From Phytophthora sp. 'mugwort' (lineage: Eukaryota; Oomycota; Peronosporomycetes; Peronosporales; Peronosporaceae): a stretch of DNA of 64,000 bases. The first letter of the stretch is position 1, and each line of letters begins with the position of its first letter. The stretch is taken from contig JAUCEF010000005.1 of the NCBI GenBank assembly GCA_033558025.1, forward strand, positions 5,332,001 to 5,396,000, in the 5' to 3' direction. The notes below the pieces were generated by a model. The model did no database searches, had not been told where the DNA came from, and saw only the letters and a program-made list of their open reading frames with translations. Position numbers and translations under genes: made by a program. Shown piece by piece: positions 1 through 12,131 of the stretch.

Positions 1-292
1 CGTTCTTTGGAACATCGTTCTTCGACGGGTGTGAGTGTATCGATCCGCAGTATGGTCACGTCGTCTCGTTGTGGCGCGTTACGGCGGCAAGATATCGTAC
101 CGTATCAGATGCAACAGTGCATGAAATGGGTTGTGTCGGTGCGATCGAGGTCTTGGATTCAAGGAAAGGCAATCGACGTGAGAGGATCGGCGGTGTGTGT
201 TTGGAGGCGCGTGGTTCGTGCGTGGCTTCAGCGATTGTGCGAGTGTGTCTTTGCTGAGTTGTGAGCTCGCGGTTGGTTGTGGTCTTCAGCCT

Positions 293-365
293 TCCCATAT
301 AGTCTAGGCGGTTAGGATAGCTGGCTCTCACCCAGCAGACCCGGGTTCGAGTCCCGGTGTGGGAA
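293..365 (+). tRNA. tRNA-Glu (CUC), array copy 1
   Basis: This is a complete 73-nt cloverleaf. The acceptor stem TCCCATA pairs with TGTGGGA, with one T-G wobble at 6:67 and discriminator A. The D arm is GTCT...GGAT. The anticodon stem is GCTGG/CCAGC around loop CTCTCAC (325-331), giving anticodon CTC at 327-329, which reads GAG (Glu). The variable loop is AGAC, and the T arm is CCGGG-TTCGAGT-CCCGG. The A box (300-310) fits TRGYNNANNNG and the B box (344-354) is a perfect GGTTCGAGTCC, so RNA polymerase III transcription is expected. CCA is not encoded, as usual in eukaryotes, and there is no intron. All other copies are compared with this one. Confidence 0.97.
300..354 (+). promoter_or_regulatory. 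Internal Pol III promoter (A box 300-310, B box 344-354) of copy 1
   Basis: The A box TAGTCTAGGCG and B box GGTTCGAGTCC lie inside the tRNA 33 nt apart, a normal TFIIIC spacing. I see both boxes unchanged in all 75 complete copies; the three base variants found in tRNA bodies (31715, 33393, 40144) lie outside them. Confidence 0.85.
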
Positions 366-369
366 CATC

Positions 370-373
370 TTTT
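370..373 (+). terminator. Pol III T-run terminator of copy 1
   Basis: TTTT begins 5 nt after the tRNA 3' end (GGGAACATCTTTTGC). Four T residues are a minimal but workable Pol III terminator. The same run follows every complete copy. Confidence 0.75.
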
Positions 374-853
374 GCTCATGTTGCTGCTTCCCCCTTCGCG
401 TATGGCGATCTTTCAAAGCGTTTGCGCCATGCACGTCACCCGCCTGCTGCACTGCATGCTGTCCGTAAACCACGAGAGCTCGCATTTCTTATGGTCAGTC
501 CTGTTTGTCGGGACATACCTAGGCCAAGGCATAAAGTCCTCGTAACTACTGGCGATAGGGCCGTTCATTGGAACATCGTTCTTCGACGGGTGTGAGTGTA
601 TCGATCCGCAGTATGGTCACGTCGTCTCGTTGTGGCGCGTTACGGCGGCAAGATATCGTACCGTATCAGATGCAACAGTGCATGAAATGGGTTGTGTCGG
701 TGCGATCGAGGTCTTGGATTCAAGGAAAGGCAATCGACGTGAGAGGATCGGCGGTGTGTGTTTGGAGGCGCGTGGTTCGTGCGTGGCTTCAGCGATTGTG
801 CGAGTGTGTCTTTGCTGAGTTGTGAGCTCGCGGTTGGTTGTGGTCTTCAGCCT

Positions 854-926
854 TCCCATATAGTCTAGGCGGTTAGGATAGCTGGCTCTCACCCAGCAGA
901 CCCGGGTTCGAGTCCCGGTGTGGGAA
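854..926 (+). tRNA. tRNA-Glu (CUC), array copy 2
   Basis: 561 bp after copy 1; body unchanged. Confidence 0.95.
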
Positions 927-1413
927 CATCTTTTGCTCATGTTGCTGCTTCCCCCTTCGCGTATGGCGATCTTTCAAAGCGTTTGCGCCATGCACGTCAC
1001 CCGCCTGCTGCACTGCATGCTGTCCGTAAACCACGAGAGCTCGCATTTCTTATGGTCATCCTGTTTGTCGGGACATACCTAGGCCAAGGCATAAAGTCCT
1101 CGTAACTACTGGCGATAGGGCCGTTCTTTGGAACATCGTTCTTCGACGGGTGTGAGTGTATCGATCCGCAGTATGGTCACGTCGTCTCGTTGTGGCGCGT
1201 TACGGCGGCAAGATATCGTACCGTATCAGATGCAACAGTGCATGAAATGGGTTGTGTCGGTGCGATCGAGGTCTTGGATTCAAGGAAAGGCAATCGACGT
1301 GAGAGGATCGGCGGTGTGTGTTTGGAGGCGCGTGGTTCGTGCGTGGCTTCAGCGATTGTGCGAGTGTGTCTTTGCTGAGTTGTGAGCTCGCGGTTGGTTG
1401 TGGTCTTCAGCCT

Positions 1414-1486
1414 TCCCATATAGTCTAGGCGGTTAGGATAGCTGGCTCTCACCCAGCAGACCCGGGTTCGAGTCCCGGTGTGGGAA
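1414..1486 (+). tRNA. tRNA-Glu (CUC), array copy 3
   Basis: 560 bp after copy 2; body unchanged. Confidence 0.95.
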
Positions 1487-1974
1487 CATCTTTTGCTCAT
1501 GTTGCTGCTTCCCCCTTCGCGTATGGCGATCTTTCAAAGCGTTTGCGCCATGCACGTCACCCGCCTGCTGCACTGCATGCTGTCCGTAAACCACGAGAGC
1601 TCGCATTTCTTATGGTCAGTCCTGTTTGTCGGGACATACCTAGGCCAAGGCATAAAGTCCTCGTAACTACTGGCGATAGGGCCGTTCATTGGAACATCGT
1701 TCTTCGACGGGTGTGAGTGTATCGATCCGCAGTATGGTCACGTCGTCTCGTTGTGGCGCGTTACGGCGGCAAGATATCGTACCGTATCAGATGCAACAGT
1801 GCATGAAATGGGTTGTGTCGGTGCGATCGAGGTCTTGGATTCAAGGAAAGGCAATCGACGTGAGAGGATCGGCGGTGTGTGTTTGGAGGCGCGTGGTTCG
1901 TGCGTGGCTTCAGCGATTGTGCGAGTGTGTCTTTGCTGAGTTGTGAGCTCGCGGTTGGTTGTGGTCTTCAGCCT

Positions 1975-2047
1975 TCCCATATAGTCTAGGCGGTTAGGAT
2001 AGCTGGCTCTCACCCAGCAGACCCGGGTTCGAGTCCCGGTGTGGGAA
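1975..2047 (+). tRNA. tRNA-Glu (CUC), array copy 4
   Basis: 561 bp after copy 3; body unchanged. Confidence 0.95.
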
Positions 2048-2534
2048 CATCTTTTGCTCATGTTGCTGCTTCCCCCTTCGCGTATGGCGATCTTTCAAAG
2101 CGTTTGCGCCATGCACGTCACCCGCCTGCTGCACTGCATGCTGTCCGTAAACCACGAGAGCTCGCATTTCTTATGGTCATCCTGTTTGTCGGGACATACC
2201 TAGGCCAAGGCATAAAGTCCTCGTAACTACTGGCGATAGGGCCGTTCTTTGGAACATCGTTCTTCGACGGGTGTGAGTGTATCGATCCGCAGTATGGTCA
2301 CGTCGTCTCGTTGTGGCGCGTTACGGCGGCAAGATATCGTACCGTATCAGATGCAACAGTGCATGAAATGGGTTGTGTCGGTGCGATCGAGGTCTTGGAT
2401 TCAAGGAAAGGCAATCGACGTGAGAGGATCGGCGGTGTGTGTTTGGAGGCGCGTGGTTCGTGCGTGGCTTCAGCGATTGTGCGAGTGTGTCTTTGCTGAG
2501 TTGTGAGCTCGCGGTTGGTTGTGGTCTTCAGCCT

Positions 2535-2607
2535 TCCCATATAGTCTAGGCGGTTAGGATAGCTGGCTCTCACCCAGCAGACCCGGGTTCGAGTCCCGGT
2601 GTGGGAA
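2535..2607 (+). tRNA. tRNA-Glu (CUC), array copy 5
   Basis: 560 bp after copy 4; body unchanged. The spacer that follows has GACATATC, shared with the spacer after copy 11. Confidence 0.95.
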
Positions 2608-3094
2608 CATCTTTTGCTCATGTTGCTGCTTCCCCCTTCGCGTATGGCGATCTTTCAAAGCGTTTGCGCCATGCACGTCACCCGCCTGCTGCACTGCATG
2701 CTGTCCGTAAACCACGAGAGCTCGCATTTCTTATGGTCATCCTGTTTGTCGGGACATATCTAGGCCAAGGCATAAAGTCCTCGTAACTACTGGCGATAGG
2801 GCCGTTCTTTGGAACATCGTTCTTCGACGGGTGTGAGTGTATCGATCCGCAGTATGGTCACGTCGTCTCGTTGTGGCGCGTTACGGCGGCAAGATATCGT
2901 ACCGTATCAGATGCAACAGTGCATGAAATGGGTTGTGTCGGTGCGATCGAGGTCTTGGATTCAAGGAAAGGCAATCGACGTGAGAGGATCGGCGGTGTGT
3001 GTTTGGAGGCGCGTGGTTCGTGCGTGGCTTCAGCGATTGTGCGAGTGTGTCTTTGCTGAGTTGTGAGCTCGCGGTTGGTTGTGGTCTTCAGCCT

Positions 3095-3167
3095 TCCCAT
3101 ATAGTCTAGGCGGTTAGGATAGCTGGCTCTCACCCAGCAGACCCGGGTTCGAGTCCCGGTGTGGGAA
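3095..3167 (+). tRNA. tRNA-Glu (CUC), array copy 6
   Basis: 560 bp after copy 5; body unchanged. Confidence 0.95.
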
Positions 3168-3654
3168 CATCTTTTGCTCATGTTGCTGCTTCCCCCTTCG
3201 CGTATGGCGATCTTTCAAAGCGTTTGCGCCATGCACGTCACCCGCCTGCTGCACTGCATGCTGTCCGTAAACCACGAGAGCTCGCATTTCTTATGGTCAT
3301 CCTGTTTGTCGGGACATACCTAGGCCAAGGCATAAAGTCCTCGTAACTACTGGCGATAGGGCCGTTCATTGGAACATCGTTCTTCGACGGGTGTGAGTGT
3401 ATCGATCCGCAGTATGGTCACGTCGTCTCGTTGTGGCGCGTTACGGCGGCAAGATATCGTACCGTATCAGATGCAACAGTGCATGAAATGGGTTGTGTCG
3501 GTGCGATCGAGGTCTTGGATTCAAGGAAAGGCAATCGACGTGAGAGGATCGGCGGTGTGTGTTTGGAGGCGCGTGGTTCGTGCGTGGCTTCAGCGATTGT
3601 GCGAGTGTGTCTTTGCTGAGTTGTGAGCTCGCGGTTGGTTGTGGTCTTCAGCCT

Positions 3655-3727
3655 TCCCATATAGTCTAGGCGGTTAGGATAGCTGGCTCTCACCCAGCAG
3701 ACCCGGGTTCGAGTCCCGGTGTGGGAA
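3655..3727 (+). tRNA. tRNA-Glu (CUC), array copy 7
   Basis: 560 bp after copy 6; body unchanged. Followed by the GGCGCTC variant (shared after copies 13, 18 and 74). Confidence 0.95.
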
Positions 3728-4214
3728 CATCTTTTGCTCATGTTGCTGCTTCCCCCTTCGCGTATGGCGCTCTTTCAAAGCGTTTGCGCCATGCACGTCA
3801 CCCGCCTGCTGCACTGCATGCTGTCCGTAAACCACGAGAGCTCGCATTTCTTATGGTCATCCTGTTTGTCGGGACATACCTAGGCCAAGGCATAAAGTCC
3901 TTGTAACTACTGGCGATAGGGCCGTTCATTGGAACATCGTTCTTCGACGGGTGTGAGTGTATCGATCCGCAGTATGGTCACGTCGTCTCGTTGTGGCGCG
4001 TTACGGCGGCAAGATATCGTACCGTATCAGATGCAACAGTGCATGAAATGGGTTGTGTCGGTGCGATCGAGGTCTTGGATTCAAGGAAAGGCAATCGACG
4101 TGAGAGGATCGGCGGTGTGTGTTTGGAGGCGCGTGGTTCGTGCGTGGCTTCAGCGATTGTGCGAGTGTGTCTTTGCTGAGTTGTGAGCTCGCGGTTGGTT
4201 GTGGTCTTCAGCCT

Positions 4215-4287
4215 TCCCATATAGTCTAGGCGGTTAGGATAGCTGGCTCTCACCCAGCAGACCCGGGTTCGAGTCCCGGTGTGGGAA
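4215..4287 (+). tRNA. tRNA-Glu (CUC), array copy 8
   Basis: 560 bp after copy 7; body unchanged. Confidence 0.95.
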
Positions 4288-4774
4288 CATCTTTTGCTCA
4301 TGTTGCTGCTTCCCCCTTCGCGTATGGCGATCTTTCAAAGCGTTTGCGCCATGCACGTCACCCGCCTGCTGCACTGCATGCTGTCCGTAAACCACGAGAG
4401 CTCGCATTTCTTATGGTCATCCTGTTTGTCGGGACATACCTAGGCCAAGGCATAAAGTCCTTGTAACTACTGGCGATAGGGCCGTTCATTGGAACATCGT
4501 TCTTCGACGGGTGTGAGTGTATCGATCCGCAGTATGGTCACGTCGTCTCGTTGTGGCGCGTTACGGCGGCAAGATATCGTACCGTATCAGATGCAACAGT
4601 GCAGGAAATGGGTTGTGTCGGTGCGATCGAGGTCTTGGATTCAAGGAAAGGCAATCGACGTGAGAGGATCGGCGGTGTGTGTTTGGAGGCGCGTGGTTCG
4701 TGCGTGGCTTCAGCGATTGTGCGAGTGTGTCTTTGCTGAGTTGTGAGCTCGCGGTTGGTTGTGGTCTTCAGCCT

Positions 4775-4847
4775 TCCCATATAGTCTAGGCGGTTAGGAT
4801 AGCTGGCTCTCACCCAGCAGACCCGGGTTCGAGTCCCGGTGTGGGAA
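4775..4847 (+). tRNA. tRNA-Glu (CUC), array copy 9
   Basis: 560 bp after copy 8; body unchanged. The upstream spacer has GCAGGAA in place of GCATGAA. Confidence 0.95.
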
Positions 4848-5334
4848 CATCTTTTGCTCATGTTGCTGCTTCCCCCTTCGCGTATGGCGATCTTTCAAAG
4901 CGTTTGCGCCATGCACGTCACCCGCCTGCTGCACTGCATGCTGTCCGTAAACCACGAGAGCTCGCATTTCTTATGGTCATCCTGTTTGTCGGGACATACC
5001 TAGGCCAAGGCATAAAGTCCTTGTAACTACTGGCGATAGGGCCGTTCATTGGAACATCGTTCTTCGACGGGTGTGAGTGTATCGATCCGCAGTATGGTCA
5101 CGTCGTCTCGTTGTGGCGCGTTACGGCGGCAAGATATCGTACCGTATCAGATGCAACAGTGCAGGAAATGGGTTGTGTCGGTGCGATCGAGGTCTTGGAT
5201 TCAAGGAAAGGCAATCGACGTGAGAGGATCGGCGGTGTGTGTTTGGAGGCGCGTGGTTCGTGCGTGGCTTCAGCGATTGTGCGAGTGTGTCTTTGCTGAG
5301 TTGTGAGCTCGCGGTTGGTTGTGGTCTTCAGCCT

Positions 5335-5407
5335 TCCCATATAGTCTAGGCGGTTAGGATAGCTGGCTCTCACCCAGCAGACCCGGGTTCGAGTCCCGGT
5401 GTGGGAA
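5335..5407 (+). tRNA. tRNA-Glu (CUC), array copy 10
   Basis: 560 bp after copy 9; body unchanged; upstream GCAGGAA variant. Confidence 0.95.
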
Positions 5408-5894
5408 CATCTTTTGCTCATGTTGCTGCTTCCCCCTTCGCGTATGGCGATCTTTCAAAGCGTTTGCGCCATGCACGTCACCCGCCTGCTGCACTGCATG
5501 CTGTCCGTAAACCACGAGAGCTCGCATTTCTTATGGTCATCCTGTTTGTCGGGACATACCTAGGCCAAGGCATAAAGTCCTTGTAACTACTGGCGATAGG
5601 GCCGTTCATTGGAACATCGTTCTTCGACGGGTGTGAGTGTATCGATCCGCAGTATGGTCACGTCGTCTCGTTGTGGCGCGTTACGGCGGCAAGATATCGT
5701 ACCGTATCAGATGCAACAGTGCATGAAATGGGTTGTGTCGGTGCGATCGAGGTCTTGGATTCAAGGAAAGGCAATCGACGTGAGAGGATCGGCGGTGTGT
5801 GTTTGGAGGCGCGTGGTTCGTGCGTGGCTTCAGCGATTGTGCGAGTGTGTCTTTGCTGAGTTGTGAGCTCGCGGTTGGTTGTGGTCTTCAGCCT

Positions 5895-5967
5895 TCCCAT
5901 ATAGTCTAGGCGGTTAGGATAGCTGGCTCTCACCCAGCAGACCCGGGTTCGAGTCCCGGTGTGGGAA
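5895..5967 (+). tRNA. tRNA-Glu (CUC), array copy 11
   Basis: 560 bp after copy 10; body unchanged; followed by the GACATATC variant. Confidence 0.95.
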
Positions 5968-6454
5968 CATCTTTTGCTCATGTTGCTGCTTCCCCCTTCG
6001 CGTATGGCGATCTTTCAAAGCGTTTGCGCCATGCACGTCACCCGCCTGCTGCACTGCATGCTGTCCGTAAACCACGAGAGCTCGCATTTCTTATGGTCAT
6101 CCTGTTTGTCGGGACATATCTAGGCCAAGGCATAAAGTCCTCGTAACTACTGGCGATAGGGCCGTTCTTTGGAACATCGTTCTTCGACGGGTGTGAGTGT
6201 ATCGATCCGCAGTATGGTCACGTCGTCTCGTTGTGGCGCGTTACGGCGGCAAGATATCGTACCGTATCAGATGCAACAGTGCAGGAAATGGGTTGTGTCG
6301 GTGCGATCGAGGTCTTGGATTCAAGGAAAGGCAATCGACGTGAGAGGATCGGCGGTGTGTGTTTGGAGGCGCGTGGTTCGTGCGTGGCTTCAGCGATTGT
6401 GCGAGTGTGTCTTTGCTGAGTTGTGAGCTCGCGGTTGGTTGTGGTCTTCAGCCT

Positions 6455-6527
6455 TCCCATATAGTCTAGGCGGTTAGGATAGCTGGCTCTCACCCAGCAG
6501 ACCCGGGTTCGAGTCCCGGTGTGGGAA
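6455..6527 (+). tRNA. tRNA-Glu (CUC), array copy 12
   Basis: 560 bp after copy 11; body unchanged; upstream GCAGGAA variant. Confidence 0.95.
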
Positions 6528-7014
6528 CATCTTTTGCTCATGTTGCTGCTTCCCCCTTCGCGTATGGCGATCTTTCAAAGCGTTTGCGCCATGCACGTCA
6601 CCCGCCTGCTGCACTGCATGCTGTCCGTAAACCACGAGAGCTCGCATTTCTTATGGTCATCCTGTTTGTCGGGACATACCTAGGCCAAGGCATAAAGTCC
6701 TCGTAACTACTGGCGATAGGGCCGTTCATTGGAACATCGTTCTTCGACGGGTGTGAGTGTATCGATCCGCAGTATGGTCACGTCGTCTCGTTGTGGCGCG
6801 TTACGGCGGCAAGATATCGTACCGTATCAGATGCAACAGTGCATGAAATGGGTTGTGTCGGTGCGATCGAGGTCTTGGATTCAAGGAAAGGCAATCGACG
6901 TGAGAGGATCGGCGGTGTGTGTTTGGAGGCGCGTGGTTCGTGCGTGGCTTCAGCGATTGTGCGAGTGTGTCTTTGCTGAGTTGTGAGCTCGCGGTTGGTT
7001 GTGGTCTTCAGCCT

Positions 7015-7087
7015 TCCCATATAGTCTAGGCGGTTAGGATAGCTGGCTCTCACCCAGCAGACCCGGGTTCGAGTCCCGGTGTGGGAA
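7015..7087 (+). tRNA. tRNA-Glu (CUC), array copy 13
   Basis: 560 bp after copy 12; body unchanged; followed by GGCGCTC, as after copy 7. Confidence 0.95.
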
Positions 7088-7574
7088 CATCTTTTGCTCA
7101 TGTTGCTGCTTCCCCCTTCGCGTATGGCGCTCTTTCAAAGCGTTTGCGCCATGCACGTCACCCGCCTGCTGCACTGCATGCTGTCCGTAAACCACGAGAG
7201 CTCGCATTTCTTATGGTCATCCTGTTTGTCGGGACATACCTAGGCCAAGGCATAAAGTCCTTGTAACTACTGGCGATAGGGCCGTTCATTGGAACATCGT
7301 TCTTCGACGGGTGTGAGTGTATCGATCCGCAGTATGGTCACGTCGTCTCGTTGTGGCGCGTTACGGCGGCAAGATATCGTACCGTATCAGATGCAACAGT
7401 GCATGAAATGGGTTGTGTCGGTGCGATCGAGGTCTTGGATTCAAGGAAAGGCAATCGACGTGAGAGGATCGGCGGTGTGTGTTTGGAGGCGCGTGGTTCG
7501 TGCGTGGCTTCAGCGATTGTGCGAGTGTGTCTTTGCTGAGTTGTGAGCTCGCGGTTGGTTGTGGTCTTCAGCCT

Positions 7575-7647
7575 TCCCATATAGTCTAGGCGGTTAGGAT
7601 AGCTGGCTCTCACCCAGCAGACCCGGGTTCGAGTCCCGGTGTGGGAA
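7575..7647 (+). tRNA. tRNA-Glu (CUC), array copy 14
   Basis: 560 bp after copy 13; body unchanged. Confidence 0.95.
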
Positions 7648-8134
7648 CATCTTTTGCTCATGTTGCTGCTTCCCCCTTCGCGTATGGCGATCTTTCAAAG
7701 CGTTTGCGCCATGCACGTCACCCGCCTGCTGCACTGCATGCTGTCCGTAAACCACGAGAGCTCGCATTTCTTATGGTCATCCTGTTTGTCGGGACATACC
7801 TAGGCCAAGGCATAAAGTCCTTGTAACTACTGGCGATAGGGCCGTTCATTGGAACATCGTTCTTCGACGGGTGTGAGTGTATCGATCCGCAGTATGGTCA
7901 CGTCGTCTCGTTGTGGCGCGTTACGGCGGCAAGATATCGTACCGTATCAGATGCAACAGTGCAGGAAATGGGTTGTGTCGGTGCGATCGAGGTCTTGGAT
8001 TCAAGGAAAGGCAATCGACGTGAGAGGATCGGCGGTGTGTGTTTGGAGGCGCGTGGTTCGTGCGTGGCTTCAGCGATTGTGCGAGTGTGTCTTTGCTGAG
8101 TTGTGAGCTCGCGGTTGGTTGTGGTCTTCAGCCT

Positions 8135-8207
8135 TCCCATATAGTCTAGGCGGTTAGGATAGCTGGCTCTCACCCAGCAGACCCGGGTTCGAGTCCCGGT
8201 GTGGGAA
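8135..8207 (+). tRNA. tRNA-Glu (CUC), array copy 15
   Basis: 560 bp after copy 14; body unchanged; upstream GCAGGAA variant. Confidence 0.95.
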
Positions 8208-8695
8208 CATCTTTTGCTCATGTTGCTGCTTCCCCCTTCGCGTATGGCGATCTTTCAAAGCGTTTGCGCCATGCACGTCACCCGCCTGCTGCACTGCATG
8301 CTGTCCGTAAACCACGAGAGCTCGCATTTCTTATGGTCAGTCCTGTTTGTCGGGACATACCTAGGCCAAGGCATAAAGTCCTTGTAACTACTGGCGATAG
8401 GGCCGTTCATTGGAACATCGTTCTTCGACGGGTGTGAGTGTATCGATCCGCAGTATGGTCACGTCGTCTCGTTGTGGCGCGTTACGGCGGCAAGATATCG
8501 TACCGTATCAGATGCAACAGTGCATGAAATGGGTTGTGTCGGTGCGATCGAGGTCTTGGATTCAAGGAAAGGCAATCGACGTGAGAGGATCGGCGGTGTG
8601 TGTTTGGAGGCGCGTGGTTCGTGCGTGGCTTCAGCGATTGTGCGAGTGTGTCTTTGCTGAGTTGTGAGCTCGCGGTTGGTTGTGGTCTTCAGCCT

Positions 8696-8768
8696 TCCCA
8701 TATAGTCTAGGCGGTTAGGATAGCTGGCTCTCACCCAGCAGACCCGGGTTCGAGTCCCGGTGTGGGAA
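8696..8768 (+). tRNA. tRNA-Glu (CUC), array copy 16
   Basis: 561 bp after copy 15; body unchanged. First member of a three-unit block (16-18) seen again at 21-23 and 24-26. Confidence 0.95.
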
Positions 8769-9256
8769 CATCTTTTGCTCATGTTGCTGCTTCCCCCTTC
8801 GCGTATGGCGATCTTTCAAAGCGTTTGCGCCATGCACGTCACCCGCCTGCTGCACTGCATGCTGTCCGTAAACCACGAGAGCTCGCATTTCTTATGGTCA
8901 GTCCTGTTTGTCGGGACATACCTAGGCCAAGGCATAAAGTCCTTGTAACTACTGGCGATAGGGCCGTTCATTGGAACATCGTTCTTCGACGGGTGTGAGT
9001 GTATCGATCCGCAGTATGGTCACGTCGTCTCGTTGTGGCGCGTTACGGCGGCAAGATATCGTACCGTATCAGATGCAACAGTGCATGAAATGGGTTGTGT
9101 CGGTGCGATCGAGGTCTTGGATTCAAGGAAAGGCAATCGACGTGAGAGGATCGGCGGTGTGTGTTTGGAGGCGCGTGATTCGTGCGTGGCTTCAGCGATT
9201 GTGCGAGTGTGTCTTTGCTGAGTTGTGAGCTCGCGGTTGGTTGTGGTCTTCAGCCT

Positions 9257-9329
9257 TCCCATATAGTCTAGGCGGTTAGGATAGCTGGCTCTCACCCAGC
9301 AGACCCGGGTTCGAGTCCCGGTGTGGGAA
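9257..9329 (+). tRNA. tRNA-Glu (CUC), array copy 17
   Basis: 561 bp after copy 16; body unchanged. Upstream GCGTGATTCG variant (also before copies 22 and 25); downstream CCTTGAAAC (also after copy 25). Confidence 0.95.
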
Positions 9330-9816
9330 CATCTTTTGCTCATGTTGCTGCTTCCCCCTTCGCGTATGGCGATCTTTCAAAGCGTTTGCGCCATGCACGT
9401 CACCCGCCTGCTGCACTGCATGCTGTCCGTAAACCACGAGAGCTCGCATTTCTTATGGTCATCCTGTTTGTCGGGACATACCTAGGCCAAGGCATAAAGT
9501 CCTTGAAACTACTGGCGATAGGGCCGTTCATTGGAACATCGTTCTTCGACGGGTGTGAGTGTATCGATCCGCAGTATGGTCACGTCGTCTCGTTGTGGCG
9601 CGTTACGGCGGCAAGATATCGTACCGTATCAGATGCAACAGTGCAGGAAATGGGTTGTGTCGGTGCGATCGAGGTCTTGGATTCAAGGAAAGGCAATCGA
9701 CGTGAGAGGATCGGCGGTGTGTGTTTGGAGGCGCGTGGTTCGTGCGTGGCTTCAGCGATTGTGCGAGTGTGTCTTTGCTGAGTTGTGAGCTCGCGGTTGG
9801 TTGTGGTCTTCAGCCT

Positions 9817-9889
9817 TCCCATATAGTCTAGGCGGTTAGGATAGCTGGCTCTCACCCAGCAGACCCGGGTTCGAGTCCCGGTGTGGGAA
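9817..9889 (+). tRNA. tRNA-Glu (CUC), array copy 18
   Basis: 560 bp after copy 17; body unchanged; upstream GCAGGAA and downstream GGCGCTC variants. Confidence 0.95.
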
Positions 9890-10376
9890 CATCTTTTGCT
9901 CATGTTGCTGCTTCCCCCTTCGCGTATGGCGCTCTTTCAAAGCGTTTGCGCCATGCACGTCACCCGCCTGCTGCACTGCATGCTGTCCGTAAACCACGAG
10001 AGCTCGCATTTCTTATGGTCATCCTGTTTGTCGGGACATACCTAGGCCAAGGCATAAAGTCCTTGTAACTACTGGCGATAGGGCCGTTCATTGGAACATC
10101 GTTCTTCGACGGGTGTGAGTGTATCGATCCGCAGTATGGTCACGTCGTCTCGTTGTGGCGCGTTACGGCGGCAAGATATCGTACCGTATCAGATGCAACA
10201 GTGCATGAAATGGGTTGTGTCGGTGCGATCGAGGTCTTGGATTCAAGGAAAGGCAATCGACGTGAGAGGATCGGCGGTGTGTGTTTGGAGGCGCGTGGTT
10301 CGTGCGTGGCTTCAGCGATTGTGCGAGTGTGTCTTTGCTGAGTTGTGAGCTCGCGGTTGGTTGTGGTCTTCAGCCT

Positions 10377-10449
10377 TCCCATATAGTCTAGGCGGTTAGG
10401 ATAGCTGGCTCTCACCCAGCAGACCCGGGTTCGAGTCCCGGTGTGGGAA
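10377..10449 (+). tRNA. tRNA-Glu (CUC), array copy 19
   Basis: 560 bp after copy 18; body unchanged. Confidence 0.95.
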
Positions 10450-10936
10450 CATCTTTTGCTCATGTTGCTGCTTCCCCCTTCGCGTATGGCGATCTTTCAA
10501 AGCGTTTGCGCCATGCACGTCACCCGCCTGCTGCACTGCATGCTGTCCGTAAACCACGAGAGCTCGCATTTCTTATGGTCATCCTGTTTGTCGGGACATA
10601 CCTAGGCCAAGGCATAAAGTCCTTGTAACTACTGGCGATAGGGCCGTTCATTGGAACATCGTTCTTCGACGGGTGTGAGTGTATCGATCCGCAGTATGGT
10701 CACGTCGTCTCGTTGTGGCGCGTTACGGCGGCAAGATATCGTACCGTATCAGATGCAACAGTGCAGGAAATGGGTTGTGTCGGTGCGATCGAGGTCTTGG
10801 ATTCAAGGAAAGGCAATCGACGTGAGAGGATCGGCGGTGTGTGTTTGGAGGCGCGTGGTTCGTGCGTGGCTTCAGCGATTGTGCGAGTGTGTCTTTGCTG
10901 AGTTGTGAGCTCGCGGTTGGTTGTGGTCTTCAGCCT

Positions 10937-11009
10937 TCCCATATAGTCTAGGCGGTTAGGATAGCTGGCTCTCACCCAGCAGACCCGGGTTCGAGTCCCG
11001 GTGTGGGAA
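10937..11009 (+). tRNA. tRNA-Glu (CUC), array copy 20
   Basis: 560 bp after copy 19; body unchanged; upstream GCAGGAA variant. Confidence 0.95.
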
Positions 11010-11497
11010 CATCTTTTGCTCATGTTGCTGCTTCCCCCTTCGCGTATGGCGATCTTTCAAAGCGTTTGCGCCATGCACGTCACCCGCCTGCTGCACTGCA
11101 TGCTGTCCGTAAACCACGAGAGCTCGCATTTCTTATGGTCAGTCCTGTTTGTCGGGACATACCTAGGCCAAGGCATAAAGTCCTTGTAACTACTGGCGAT
11201 AGGGCCGTTCATTGGAACATCGTTCTTCGACGGGTGTGAGTGTATCGATCCGCAGTATGGTCACGTCGTCTCGTTGTGGCGCGTTACGGCGGCAAGATAT
11301 CGTACCGTATCAGATGCAACAGTGCATGAAATGGGTTGTGTCGGTGCGATCGAGGTCTTGGATTCAAGGAAAGGCAATCGACGTGAGAGGATCGGCGGTG
11401 TGTGTTTGGAGGCGCGTGGTTCGTGCGTGGCTTCAGCGATTGTGCGAGTGTGTCTTTGCTGAGTTGTGAGCTCGCGGTTGGTTGTGGTCTTCAGCCT

Positions 11498-11570
11498 TCC
11501 CATATAGTCTAGGCGGTTAGGATAGCTGGCTCTCACCCAGCAGACCCGGGTTCGAGTCCCGGTGTGGGAA
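11498..11570 (+). tRNA. tRNA-Glu (CUC), array copy 21
   Basis: 561 bp after copy 20; body unchanged; starts the second three-unit block. Confidence 0.95.
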
Positions 11571-12058
11571 CATCTTTTGCTCATGTTGCTGCTTCCCCCT
11601 TCGCGTATGGCGATCTTTCAAAGCGTTTGCGCCATGCACGTCACCCGCCTGCTGCACTGCATGCTGTCCGTAAACCACGAGAGCTCGCATTTCTTATGGT
11701 CAGTCCTGTTTGTCGGGACATACCTAGGCCAAGGCATAAAGTCCTTGTAACTACTGGCGATAGGGCCGTTCATTGGAACATCGTTCTTCGACGGGTGTGA
11801 GTGTATCGATCCGCAGTATGGTCACGTCGTCTCGTTGTGGCGCGTTACGGCGGCAAGATATCGTACCGTATCAGATGCAACAGTGCATGAAATGGGTTGT
11901 GTCGGTGCGATCGAGGTCTTGGATTCAAGGAAAGGCAATCGACGTGAGAGGATCGGCGGTGTGTGTTTGGAGGCGCGTGATTCGTGCGTGGCTTCAGCGA
12001 TTGTGCGAGTGTGTCTTTGCTGAGTTGTGAGCTCGCGGTTGGTTGTGGTCTTCAGCCT

Positions 12059-12131
12059 TCCCATATAGTCTAGGCGGTTAGGATAGCTGGCTCTCACCCA
12101 GCAGACCCGGGTTCGAGTCCCGGTGTGGGAA
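12059..12131 (+). tRNA. tRNA-Glu (CUC), array copy 22
   Basis: 561 bp after copy 21; body unchanged; upstream GCGTGATTCG variant. Confidence 0.95.

Noticed and set aside
9323..9781. 152-codon ORF (again at 13807-14265)
   Set aside because: It arises because CCTTGTAAC became CCTTGAAAC, removing a stop and fusing two spacer frames across the unit boundary. No protein character.
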